Below are positions 22,441 through 33,857 of a stretch of 64,000 nt of DNA, in pieces. A program made the translations under genes and the position numbers. The notes below the pieces were generated by a model, which was not told where the DNA came from, did not search any database, and was given only the letters and a program-made list of their open reading frames with translations. The stretch spans positions 26,616,772 through 26,680,771 of the forward strand of contig NW_024040374.1 of assembly GCF_014851395.1 (NCBI RefSeq). Direction: 5' to 3'. The stretch is from Micropterus salmoides. Taxonomy: Eukaryota > Chordata > Actinopteri > Centrarchiformes > Centrarchidae. Position 1 is the stretch's first letter. Each line of letters starts with the position of its first letter.

Positions 22441-24486
22441 GAGGTTAGAATGGTGAATGAATGAATGAATGGTGCTGCATTGTAGAGCAAGGTTACGACT
22501 TCTGACGCAGAAGTCGCAATCACCAGTCAATCAGGATTGCTGTAATGAGAGAAATGCTTCTGAGGAATAGGCAGAGAGGCACTTCCCACAGTGAGAAATG
22601 TCAGTTCTATATGAACTGTCATTACATATTGTATATGCAATATGGTTAGACATATAAATATTAAAACCTTGATTGCAGAAGCTGCTACACGATGGACGAG
22701 GGGTGCAGTGAAGCTGGCTGCCACGGAGGATTTAGACACTGCAGGTATCCTTTCCATCCAAATGTTAAAGCAGCTGGTTTCCCTGATAAGCTGGTTTATC
22801 CAGACAGGAAGAAGTAATTAGACAGATCACCTGGTGAATTGTGTGGTTGGAGCCCAGACCTACAAGCCTTCAGACCTCCAGCACAAGGCGTCATACTATT
22901 TCAGACTGAACAGTGCTCCACTCTCCATTATGTTCAAGTTACTTGTGATAATTATTTGTCACAGCACAAACCTTTCAAACAGGAGTCATTAAAGGCCTAT
23001 TATTTTCTTTTCAAGCCAACAGACGAGGTTTCAGAGTAAAAGCTGCAGTGTCTCTTCCTGGTTGAACCACAGTTGTGATCACAGCTGATCAAAACTCACT
23101 TGCCTTGTTACCGTTCCATCCCCTAATAATAGTGCATTTGCATATCTATGGCAAAATGCATTACACTTTCAATGGCTTATTGTTTATAGACATGTACCAG
23201 ATGATTGCAGAAATGGGAAGAAAGACTGCGTAGCGTCGACTTAATTGGATTTCTTATCTGGGCATTGTGTGCTTGATGAAATAGACTATGAGTATGAGTG
23301 TTAAAGTCACGAACCATACACGGTTTAACTTTAAACAACTGTTTTGGCCAAACTTTGTTTTCTTTGGTTATTCAAACAATCTGACACCAATAAAACTTCA
23401 AAGCAATGTTCTTTTCTTCTTTTATAGGCCCATACTAAGCCAATTGTTCTTCAGAATTTGCAAACTGTAGCGTAATTTAATGTCTTGTCCGCTAACTATT
23501 GATATGGTGAGTTGAAATAAATGGTTGACTTTTTATTCAGATGTAAAAGAAGATTTTAAATCAATAGTTTCACAATTTGTGTAATGTGCTTGTTCTCTTT
23601 CCTGGTGAGAGTTAGATGAGCAGATCTAGACTTCTCATGTCTGTCGGTTAAATTGGAAGCTTCAACAGATTATATTAAAATATACTAAGAAATATTTCAG
23701 CACATAATCCCCATAAAAAGCATATTAACTTCACATTCATGTCATATCATTTAGACCAGAATCCAAGTTGTTAAAAACACTCACTTCAACCTCCTTGTTG
23801 TAATCCCAAATCAGAGATATTGGGACTTTTTCCGCTTTCAACTAAAACAATCAATTCAGCTAATTTAAATGGATCTATAGGCAGTAAAAGTCAGTGCTTG
23901 AAGTGGGTCTTTTCTGTCCTCTCAATATCAGGTTCCCTGGGCATTTCATAATGGCCCTAATCTAAGTAACATTACGTAAACCTTACAAAGCCTGTCTCCA
24001 AAAGGTCACATAGAGAACACGAACAGAGTCAGGTGAAGACACAACAGAGGTCTGAAAGTAAACTTCTACCCTACCAGGTGGTGATCGTTTGTGTGATACA
24101 GCAAAAGTAGAGAGGAGAGAAAGTATCCAGGGATTTCGCCGGGATTACAAGGAACTAAGGGCAACCTTATCGGGTGCTTTTTGTTAAAACACGTTTAAAT
24201 AAAGGTAATGGGCTCGACAATGTCACCTTTCGTGAACCACAGCCTGGATGGGACAATACATAAAAAAAAAGGTTGACATTCTACAATAAACTTTCAAATG
24301 TTGAACTCATTGTTAAGTTTGAACGGTTGTGATTATTGAAGAGTTAGTACTTAGCATTAACAAATTAGAGACTAACTACCAGTGTAGACAATTTTTCTTG
24401 CACAAGGATTTAATTAAAGAACAAAACTTACAAAATTTATAAATGTTGGTTGTGTATTTCTTAAACTGCGGTATTGTACTAATACA
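22441..24486. other. Intergenic, no gene seen
   Basis: Apart from a short (GAAT)n run near 22455-22470, no structure stands out. Confidence 0.55.
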
Positions 24487-24494
24487 CTAATTTA

Positions 24495-25697
24495 CAGAGG
24501 TGGGACCAAGTCATCGTTTTACAAGTCCGAGTCAAGTCTCAAGTCTTAGCACACAAGTCCCAAGTTGAGTCCCAATTCCAGACCGATCATGACTCGTAAG
24601 TCCAAGTCAAGTCTCAAGTGTTAAACTTTGAGTTTCGAGTCCTAAACAAGTCATAATGCACTCTTCACCAAATTTAAAACCATTTCAAAAGTTAAAATAA
24701 AAAAATGTATTGAATGAAGAATTAGCCTGCACAGAAAGAAGGCAGAGGTGCAGTTTCAGACAACAGATGTTCTATAATGTCATGAATTAAATTAAATGTT
24801 CATGTAGGGCTGCTAATTATTTTGGTCAATATTGAGATCACAATTATTTAACTTACTTATTACTCATTGCCTTACGAAACATTAAACTATTAAACTTCTA
24901 AAATGTAATACTTTCTTTTTAAAAACTATTATATGCATCTCATATAGCCCATGAAATAAGAAACAATAACCCAACATTATTAACTTTGCAGCATCTACAG
25001 TAGAGGTAGCAGCACAGTTTCAGCTTTGGGTGACAGATGGGTCACTGAGGGGGCTCTGTGTGTGTATGTTTGTGTAGGTGTGTGTGTGTGTGTGTGTATG
25101 TACACGGAGGGGAGCAGTGCAGGTGACAGGTGAACTACTTGAGTTGAAGAAGTTACGTTAGAGAACGCTGAAATAAAACCGTGGTGTTTTGTCGGCAGAT
25201 GCAGTGACAGAAACCAGCGGTGAGAAAACTATCATCGCTATGACGTTAGAAGACGCAGACACAGTGGATATTTTACAAGAACTGATCAGGTAAAGCAACA
25301 CTGAACACACCTTTTAGGGAGGGCCTCAGCTGTGAAGGAAAGAGGTGCGCTGGATTTATAAAACAAAACGAGTGTTGTTTTGAAACAGCAACTTGTTTTA
25401 TAATTGGTGGAAGCAGCTTCACGCAACAGCTGTGGCAGTCTCTCGAAACCTTTTTGACCTGACCTTTCTTTTCTCCGTGAGATGGAGGAATTTAGAAAGT
25501 TGCGTGGCGCTGTGTCAGGGCCCCAGCTGTTGTGCATGATTCATGCCTAAAATCCAGCCAGCCAGAGGGTCCGATCACAAACAAAGTCGAGTCGCAAGTC
25601 TTCTTTGATTTTGTCAAGTCGAGTAGTCTAAAGTCATCATTTTTGTGACTGGAGTCTGACTCGAGTCCAAGTCATGTGACTCGAGTCCACACCTCTG
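24495..25697 (+). mobile_element. hAT-type non-autonomous element, copy 1
   Basis: A 1203-bp element with ends CAGAGGTGGGACC and GAGTCCACACCTCTG, flanked by a perfect 8-bp direct repeat CTAATTTA (24487-24494 and 25698-25705), as expected of hAT transposons. The subterminal regions are dense in AAGTC/GAGTC motifs in both orientations, likely transposase-binding repeats. The interior holds a (TG)n run near 25075-25100 and an exon-like 50-bp segment at 25240-25289. No transposase domain remains. A second copy lies inverted at 44742-46095. Confidence 0.92.
25240..25289 (+). other. Exon-like leader inside hAT element, copy 1
   Basis: An ATG frame encoding MTLEDADTVDILQELI plus a partial arginine codon ends exactly at a GTAAAG splice-donor-like sequence. 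The other hAT copy keeps the same ATG, frame and donor with one residue change (L to P). It may be the first exon of the parental transposase or a captured host exon. Not called as a host gene. Confidence 0.45.
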
Positions 25698-26054
25698 CTA
25701 ATTTATACTAGTCACTCATCCATGTTGAAAAATAGTGCATCTGCAGTGGCCCGATTTAGCAATTGTATTTACAACAGTAATTACTGTTGTAATAAAAATT
25801 ACTGTTGTGGGGTGGGGAGATATATGGCAACATGTGAATAAGGGGAGTACTGGCACTTCAAGCAGTGCTGAAACTATGTACCACAACGAAAATAGCTAGT
25901 TTAGACTAGTTGTCACAAGGCTAGCATTGAGGGCACGTATATTGGAATAATGTATGAACACTCCCAAGTCAGAGTAAAAGGAGTTTTTCCTGTTTCCTGT
26001 TTTCCTTCCCCAGTCCACTGACATTGCAGCTTGGATTTTTTTTTTATGTTTTGA

Positions 26055-26218
26055 CAGAGTCAGGCTAGCTGGTTTCCTCTGCTTCCAGTGTTTATGCTAT
26101 GCTAAGCTCTGGCTATAGTTAGCATACTGACATGAGAGTTGTATCACTCTTCTCATCTAACACTTGGCCAGAAAGCAAATAACTATTTCCAAATTATTAA
26201 ACTATTCTTTGAATTCCA
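26055..26218 (+). repeat. Interspersed repeat family R, copy 1
   Basis: Block order GACAGAGTCAGGCTAGCTGG, TTCCAGTGTTTATGCTATGC, GTTAGCATACTGACATGAGA, TTCTCATCTAAC, AGAAAGCAAATAACTATTTC. Copies: 46250-46425 (plus) and 44410-44545 (minus). Confidence 0.65.
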
Positions 26219-26221
26219 TAT

Positions 26222-27365
26222 TATGCTCATTTTATAATTTTTATTTTTAGGTTGTACAAGAATAGGTTTACATGGTTTAATTTTCAAAAAACATGTTGTT
26301 TGTGTTGTGTTGTCATACAGCACATTGTGGGAAAAGTGCAGAAACAGCTTTGAACAACCTTCTAGGACTTTGAGGAAGGCCCATTCAGTCCTGGCCGATC
26401 ATAGCCACCCTTTGTCTAAGGAGTTCAAGTTGCTTCCTTTGAGCTGTAGATAGGATGCCAACATGGAGGACAAATAGACTTTAAAATAAATTTGTACCAG
26501 CTGCCATTGGCGTTTTAAACAATTCATAGTAATTATATTTATTGTTGTTTTTTTTATTTTAACTGTGTAACTTTTAAACCCTAGTGTATTTTCTTATGTC
26601 ATTTTTTTTGCCTATTCATATATTGCTTGTTTGATCGTTGTGACTGCTGATGGTTTTCTGCTGATGCTCCCTGGGGGACAATAAAGATATCCTTGGTCCT
26701 TGATCCTTGGTGCAGCACCTCTTTTCACCCTGTGTGTTGAATGCTCCATTTTAGCCACTGAGTGAGGCATCTCACCTCTATTCAATCTTTGTTGGGAGTT
26801 GCACATGCCCAGTACTTAGATAAGGACTACTAGTGAATAAGAAGCAGAGTGTGCTGGATCCTGACAAGCAAGGTAGTGTGATCCAAAACAAAGCTGCTTC
26901 AGCCAGTAACTGATATGATCCGGAACCAGCACGCAACCTAGAATGGTGCGTTTCAGAGTGCTGTTATTTATCTGTAACAAATGTATCTTTCATACAAAAC
27001 ATTTTAACAGTGCACAGTCTCTACATCACTGTAACTTTATGTCCATTTAATGACTGGAGGGTAGCTAATGTTCTGTAGGGAGGGTGGGGATGGGGGGAGG
27101 CAGTGTGCAGACATCTTGTCACTGCGGCACTGTGCGGCAGCTCAGTGTGTTTCTCCACCAGTGTTTTTGAGGGCGTGCCACACTAGCTGCTAGGTGAGCA
27201 TTATGACGTGGGTTACACATGTGACACAGGTTGGGCTACAATCGAGCTGTTTTCAGGCAGTTCAGAGCAATGTTTTCTGTGGGAGATGGGAACTCCCTTT
27301 GGGGTGGACTTTCACTTTGCAAACCTATTACATGCACAACAAAGAGATATAACTCAATAAAGGAG
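26222..27365 (-). mobile_element. TIR element family A/B, copy A (minus)
   Basis: Reads as the reverse complement of copy B (40446-41162) over its whole length: the ATTATGCTCATTTT end, the TTCAAAAAACA block, CTTTGTTGGGAGTTG, AAGGACTACTAG, ATGTATCTTTCAT, TTTTGAGGGCGTG, GGGAGATGGGAACTCCCTTT and CTTTGCAAACC. It is disrupted by a LINE-like insertion at 26328-26710. The right terminus is decayed. Confidence 0.75.
26328..26710 (+). mobile_element. Non-LTR retrotransposon 3' fragment nested in copy A
   Basis: About 383 bp absent from the orthologous position of copy B, interrupting CACATTG/GCAGC. It ends in CCCTGGGGGACAATAAAGATA followed by a TCCTTGATCC-type tail repeat, the look of a LINE 3' end. 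A frame through GATCATAGCCACCCTTTGTC resembles the C-terminal end of fish LINE ORF2 proteins. Strongly 5' truncated; the clade is uncertain. Confidence 0.6.
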
Positions 27366-28400
27366 AAGAATACGTCCTCCTCTTAGAGGACTCTGAGCAT
27401 GAAAAGATACTGCTGACTGCTGATCTGACAGCTAAGAGGGTCCAGCTGTCTGGCCTCTATACTTGTCCAACCCTTCTGCTGTTTAGCCTGGCAGGAATAA
27501 GAGCTCAGTGATTTGCTTGCATAACTCATCATTTATGCAGGACATTGAAAAGGTACTGTATGCTGAAACTCACAGTCTGTAAGTGAAATGGTCTAATATT
27601 AAGTATGAATACCAAGAAATATCATGTTCTCTGATTTCTGAGAACCGGTTTCTCTGAACTGTTGCCTGGTAACTTCCACACAGTCCAGCTCTCAGTCTAA
27701 TGTGGGGTGATTACGCTGTCTGTGTGAAACACTACGAGGCAAGATTTTTCCAGCATCAAACAGTGAACACCCTACAGCCTTTCCCTCCTCCTCTACACCT
27801 GCTCCCAGCTGACTGCACCCAAGGATACAATGTGCACTCAATCTAATTAACTACACAACTTTCTCCTCCCTAAATGCAACAGCTCATAATCATAATAATA
27901 ATAATAATAATTTATTTTTCTAGTGCTGAAACAACAGGTTTTCATCTATAGACTGTAGACTTACATGACATGCCTCTTGCCTCAAAGCCTGTTTTTTTAA
28001 TACATTTGCTCAGCTGAAACTATCCACTACCCACAGGTAAAGATATTTTCTCCCTCAGTTCTCAGGCCATTGCGTTAGGATTAGCTTGCACATACATTGG
28101 TTCTAGATGTACTGGCCCAAATAAATTTTGCCTAGCTCTCTGTAGAAAGACAGTCAGTCAAATATTGCAGCCATGTATGTAACTGCTTGTCTTATACACT
28201 CACAGAATCTTAGGAAAATTTTATTCAATTAATCAGTTTCATTCTTATTTCTTATAATAGTAAAGTATGTGTTAATCAATTTTATTCTATTAATCTTTAT
28301 TCTTGCACATATTTAAAACACAGAATGATCATTACTTGTTAAAAATGGCACTCAGAGAGCGCAGATCTCTGCCAAGGCCAGTAGCCCAGTCTCCTATTAT
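27366..28400. other. Intergenic, no gene seen
   Basis: Contains an (ATA)n run at about 27891-27911. Nothing else identified. Confidence 0.55.
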
Positions 28401-28401
28401 A

Positions 28402-29968
28402 CACTGCTCAAAAAAATAAAGGGAACACTTAAACAACACAATGTAACTCCAAGTCAATCACACTCCTGTGAAATCAAACTGTCCTCTTAGGAAGCAACGC
28501 TGATAATCAATTTCACATGCTGTTGTGCAAATGGAATAGACAACAGGTGGAAACTATTGCAATTAGCAAGACACCCCCAATATAGGAGTGGTTCTGCAGG
28601 TGGTGACCACAGACCACTTCTCAGTTCCTATGCTTCCTGGCTGATGTTTTGGTCACTTTTGAATGCTGGCGGTGCTTTCACTCTTGTGGCAGCATGAGAC
28701 GGAGTCTACAACCCACACAAGTGGCTCAGGTAGTGCAGCTCATCCAGGATGGCACATCAATGTGAGCTGTGGCAAGAAGGTTTGCTGTGTCTGTCAGCGT
28801 AGTGTCCAGAGCATGGAGGCGCTACCAGGAGACAGGCCAGTACATCAGGAGATGTGGAGGAGGCCGTAGGAGGGCAACAACCCAGCAGCTGGACCGCTAC
28901 CTCCGCCTTTGTGCAAGGAGGAGCAGGAGGAGCACTGCCAGAGCCCTGCAAAATGACCTCCAGCAGGCCACAAATGTGCATTTTTCTGCTCAAACGGTCA
29001 GAAACTGACTCCATGAGGGTGGTATGAGGGCCCGACGTCCACAGGTGGGGTTTGTGCTTACAGCCCAACACCGTGCAGGATGTTTGGCATTTGCCAGAGA
29101 ACACCAAGATTGGAAAATTCGCCACTGGCGCCCTGTGCTCTTCACAGATGAAAGCAGATTCACAATGAGCACATGTGACAGACGTGACAGAGTCTGGAGA
29201 CGCCGTGGAGAACGTTCTGCTGCCTGCAACATCCTCCGGCATGACCGGTTTGGCGGTGGGTCAGTAATGGTGTGGGGTGGCATTTCTTTGGGGGGCCGCA
29301 CAGCCCTCCATTTGCTCGCCAGAGGTAGCCTGACCGCCATTAGGTACCGAGATGAGATCCTCAGACCCCTTGTGAGACCGTATGCTGGTGCGGTTGGTCC
29401 TGGGTTCCTCCTAATGCAAGACAATGCTAGACCTCATGTGGCTGGAGTGTGTCAGCAGTTCGTGCAAGAGGAAGGCATTGATGCTATGGACTGGCCCGCC
29501 CGTTCCCCAGACCTGAATCCAATTGAGCACATCTGGGACATCATGTCTTGCTCCATCCGCCAACTCCTGGACAGTCTGTGGTGCAACGTGGAGTTGGCGG
29601 ATGCTTTAGTCCAGGTCTGGGAGGAGATCCCTCAGGAGACCATCCTCCACCTCATCAGTAGCATGCCCAGGTGTTGGTCATACAGGCACGTGGAGGCCAC
29701 ACACACTACTGATCTTCATTTTGACTTGTTTTAAGGACATTACATCAAAGTTGGATCGGCCTGTAGTGTGGTTTTCCACTTTGATTTTGAGTGTGACTCC
29801 AAATCCAGACCTCCATGGGTTGATAAATTTGATTTCCATTGATAATTTGTGTGATTTTGTTGTCAGCACATTCAACTATGTAAAGAAAGGAGTATTTAAT
29901 GAGATTATTTCATTCATTCAGATCTAGGATGTGTTATTTTAGTGTTCCCTTTATTTTTTTGAGCAGTG
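28402..29968 (+). mobile_element. Second, older Tc1-like transposon
   Basis: A 1567-bp element flanked by TA (28400-28401 and 29969-29970). Outer ends CACTGCTCAAAAAAATAAAG and its exact reverse complement give a perfect outer TIR of about 28 bp; beyond that the two ends diverge, unlike the 172-bp TIRs of the element at 3566. It contains a transposase frame disabled by two stops. A different family from both other Tc1-like elements in the window. Confidence 0.92.
28694..29734 (+). pseudogene. Tc1-like transposase with two nonsense codons
   Basis: A frame of 347 codons from ATG at 28694 to TAA at 29732-29734 with no frameshift, broken by TGA at 28763-28765 (codon 24) and TGA at 29006-29008 (codon 105). 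Both sit where related transposases have arginine, so CGA-to-TGA decay at a methylated CpG is the simplest cause. Domain order is intact: an N-terminal helix-turn-helix region, then D152 in FTDESR, GGGSVMVWGG, D243 in MQDNARPH and E278 in NPIEHIW, the DD34E arrangement. The longest remaining open piece (29024-29734) keeps the catalytic domain but lacks the DNA-binding region. It should not make a functional full-length enzyme. Confidence 0.92.
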
Positions 29969-30104
29969 TACAAATCTGCAAGTGCAACCACTGTTTATGT
30001 CTGGATATATTTCCGAAACTATTAGAATTACAGTAGGCCCATGTCAAAATATAGTTGTGCCTCGTTGAAGCCTCATCATCTCAGCTGTATTATGCTTCAC
30101 GCTT

Positions 30105-30630
30105 ATTATGTAGGTCGGGAAATCCGCGTCGAGTCTACGCCGTAACCTACAGCGTAGACTATATGACGTACTTTATACAATATTGTGAGCATTTATACTT
30201 GTGCGTCAATCGGTGTTGCTCTGAAATCTTACCACCAAAACGCTAGTTGGCGATGGGGTTTCTATGTTCCACTGTGTTAAGTTTCTTTGCCGCTGTTTTG
30301 AGTTTAGCCACTGTTGTTGTTTGTGTCGGCCACTACGAACAATGGGGACTGAAACTGAGTAGATCATGTTGGAGTCAGAGCTGATCGACAGCAGTTACTT
30401 GTGAAATTACTAAAACGCAGAAATGAGAGAATGTGTCGCAGGAGATGGAATGTATGATCCTTGAACCGGTTGAGACAGAAGAAGAAGGACATGCCAGATG
30501 TGTCCAGGAGGAATTGCGATGCTACAAAGCTGACCAATCACAGTTATTGCGGTCTGCGTCGACAAGACATTCCGTAGTTCCGTTTTTGGGGAGGTAGGCA
30601 TCAGGCTACAGCGTAGGGTACGGCTTTAGA
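30105..30630. mobile_element. GC-richer repeat family Y, copy 2
   Basis: Diverged copy of 15098-15633 in the same orientation: CATTTATACTTGTGCGTC, AACGCTAGTTGGC, CCACTGTGTTAA, CTGACCAATCACAG, GGTCTGCGTCGAC, TTTTTGGGGAGGT. The left end carries an added GTCTACGCCGTAACC segment that resembles the right end of copy 1. Confidence 0.6.
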
Positions 30631-30639
30631 TTGGTCTGG

Positions 30640-31480
30640 GAGGACTTACAGAAGATTGGGTGGAGGGAGACTCAGTGTGGGGGTATTTGCTCTGCTTTTA
30701 GCAGAGGTAATAAACTGCTGTGTATGAGCACTTTAAACTCTGTTTATGTGGTGTATTTTCTGTTGTTTCCAGTACACCCACCCTGTTCTCTGTCCGTTCT
30801 ATGTGGTATCCTTTCTCTGTGGTATCTATTTGTGTGATGTTTGTGCCCCCCACCCCCATATCCGCCCCTGTGTCCACCCTGGTGGTATATATATACACAT
30901 ACATAATTAAATAAATAATGACGACAAATGACTCAATTAAAACTCCTTTTTTAAAGAAAAATCTGTCTGGCACAACATGGTATCCACCTCCTCATACTGC
31001 TTACCAGGTTACTGGGCCGGACAGGGTTAAAAAATAAATAAATAAACAAATAAAAGTAACAGAGCACATAGGCTAATGATATATGTGTTATGTTTTGCGA
31101 TATATCAGGTAGCGCTTCATTGTGCCGAGTCAGTCAAGTCACAGAGTTTCAGGAGTGTGGAACAAATAATTTAAATATTATTATATATATTATAATATCA
31201 CAATATGGCATAATGCTATTTTCAAATTGCTGTAGGTGCAATATTTTTTGAAGGTGATATGTGTGTCAAAATAGCATTTTAAATTAAACATTGTTGCACG
31301 GCAGATATTCTAAAGACTTAAGGAAACATCTTTGTTTGGTGCATATCCTCACAAAAATCACACCATAATCATTTTAATATGTTTTATATTTATTTTCCAA
31401 AAACGCTCAGCCCTTTTAATAGTCAAGGCCAGTTGACAAAACGTTTCTGCTTGCTGCCTGCAATCAAATCTTTAGTTACA
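30640..31480. other. Intergenic, no gene seen
   Basis: AT-rich with short TA and TAAA runs (30886-30935, 31030-31060). Open frames through 30631-30973 occur on both strands and carry no recognisable domain. Confidence 0.5.
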
Positions 31481-31489
31481 CTTTGTTGT

Positions 31490-32135
31490 GTCAGCAACAA
31501 GTGGAAGCTTCCGGTCTGAGATGCTAATCCAATGCAGTCCCTTTAACCTGCATTTAACCTGCATTCGGCCAGCAGGTGGCAATTCTTCTGGTTGCAAAAA
31601 GAAGTCCGGTTCCATTAGAAATAATGGTAAAATGACCCTACTTCTCAGCTGATTTATTACCTCAGTAAACACTTATAGAATGAGTTTATGGTCTCAATCA
31701 CTAGTTACATGTCTTCTTCAATACAACATGATGTTAATTTTGTAAATTCTGGTCCCATTTAGAGGAAGATAGACCATAAAGCAGAGTATGTTTCAGGGCG
31801 GGATTATCTATGATTGACAAGACGTTACCATGGCGACCAGTCAATCAGGCTAGAGTGACTCATACCCACGGCACTGTGTAAATTTAACCAGTGCCGTTGA
31901 AAAAGCTTATTAGGAGTTGGCTGTTCACTTTCTCTTGTGAGTACATTTAGTTTTAAGACTGTTGTGCGCTAGACAAAATTGTCAGTCCTGTTAAAATGAC
32001 AGTTAACGTGAATTACAGATGCTCCTAGCTAAGCAAGTTAGCTAGTTATATAGTCTAAATATGGTCACGTCCGGTGCTGCTGGTTGCAAAAACTCAACAT
32101 GGCGGCACCCTATCGGCCAAACTTGAGGCATCAAA
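31490..32135 (+). repeat. Interspersed repeat family V, copy 1
   Basis: Two blocks match copy 3 (43004-43350) in order and orientation: GTCCGGTTCCATTAGAAATA with AATGACCCTACTTCTC, then TTAAAATGACAGTTAACGTG with GAATTACAGATGC, GTTAGCTAGTT, GGTTGCAAAAA and CCAAACTTGAGGC. About 330 bp between the blocks is private to this copy and may be another insertion. Confidence 0.65.
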
Positions 32136-32849
32136 TTTTTTTTTTAATGCAAAAGACACATAATCAATAACATTTTACATTGCCAGAAGCTCAAATTAAA
32201 TTCTGTTCTTCTATAATATGAAGACATTTTACTGCTTTTTTTATTTCTTGAGTTCTATTGAGTTGCAGTAGTGTTTCAGTTCAACTACAAATCGATTGAA
32301 GCAGGGGTTAGATCCAGTCCATTTTGTATGTATCAAGTATGATAAGGAGCTGCACAATATAGTCAATTATCTGGACAATGAAGTACAAAATATAACACAA
32401 CATCAAATACATTAATTAGTATACTCTCACCCGTTTTTCTGTTAAACTTGAGGCAATTGAAAGAAGTGTAATTGTTCCTGCATATGATTATTGTACACTG
32501 GTTGCGCATACTTGTGTATTGTGTTTCCACCAGCGTTGGACCCTTCTGTTATGTGCTGCACTGTCCCAGAGGCATTTTCTGCACATTGACATACGAGACC
32601 CCTGCTTCTTCTCTACCTATAACTCTTACATCTGCTAAGAGTTATAGGTACACAATGCCTATTTGTTGTTGTCTGAGATGTCCAAGTTAAAGGGGCAAAA
32701 TGTAGTTTTCAGTGGCCACTAGCAGGGCCGTTTTTAAGATTGTAACCAGGTGCGTGCTCGCTTAAACTCATGAGCAACACAGACATGTTCAGGTCCTTTT
32801 ACTTCTAGACAAACACACCGGGAGACAGCTTCACACAACATGCTGGAAA

Positions 32850-33010
32850 CTCACTTTATAACAGTAAGGTTACTGTAGTGAATAACGTTAGTTCTTCCAC
32901 TGTGTTGCACGGTGGATCAGTGCTAACCTAGCTGGCTGCACCTGTCCTGCATTACTACAGGCTAGTATAAACAAATTGCTCCACATTTGCTTTTTACATT
33001 TTATGCAGGC
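32850..33010 (+). repeat. Interspersed repeat family X, copy 2
   Basis: Shorter copy of 12545-12840, lacking its central segment. Blocks CTTTATAACAGT, TCTTCCACTGTGTTG, TGCATTACTACAGG, ATAAACAAATTGCTCCACAT are shared. Confidence 0.6.
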
Positions 33011-33589
33011 TAAAATCAATTATTTGACATAATACCAAAAGATACACTCATACAGTGTGAGTTGGAATAAAACACCAAGACTTCTAAAGTCGTGCAGCCC
33101 AGCTTTAGCAGATGCATCAATAAGTTAGAAGCAGAATTGTTCGCAGTTGAAAGCTTTTGGCTGGTCACAAGTTTACGAAGGAAGACAATGTTCTTTGCAT
33201 CTTAGACTGTAACAGAATAATGTAAGTAGCTACTTACAGCTGTGGAAAGAATGCCTGTCTGCATGGTTCTCCATTCTTCATTTAGCTTCTTGGCTAACAG
33301 CTGACTTGAACAACATAAGGTCCGGTGCCACTGACCTGCCACGCAGTCATTCATTCACGTCGAGCATGGTGCGTTCAGCAACGCAGTAATGAAGCGCTAC
33401 TTGGATTAGTAACTGTAATATTATTACTGTTTTGTAAAACTAAAATCTCGGGCATGCAATATATTGTGAGAATGGCGCAATGCTTTACGCTACCACATAA
33501 CACCAAGTCACACCAGCTGTCCTTCTATGACAGAGGTGAATTGCCAAATTGCACAAATTTATTTCATCACCACTGTTGTACACTTTGTT

Positions 33590-33805
33590 TTCAATTCAAT
33601 TCAATTCAATTTTATTTATATAGCACCAAATCACAACAACAGTTATCTCACAGCGCTTTTCATAAAAGAGCAGGTCTAGACCGTACTCTATGATGCTATT
33701 TACAAAAGCCCAACAGTTCCCACCAAGGAAAACTTCCTTTTAAGAGGCAGAAACCTCGAGCAGAACCATGGCTCAGGGTGGGCGGCCATCTGCCTCGACC
33801 GGTTG

Positions 33806-33857
<52 letters not shown>

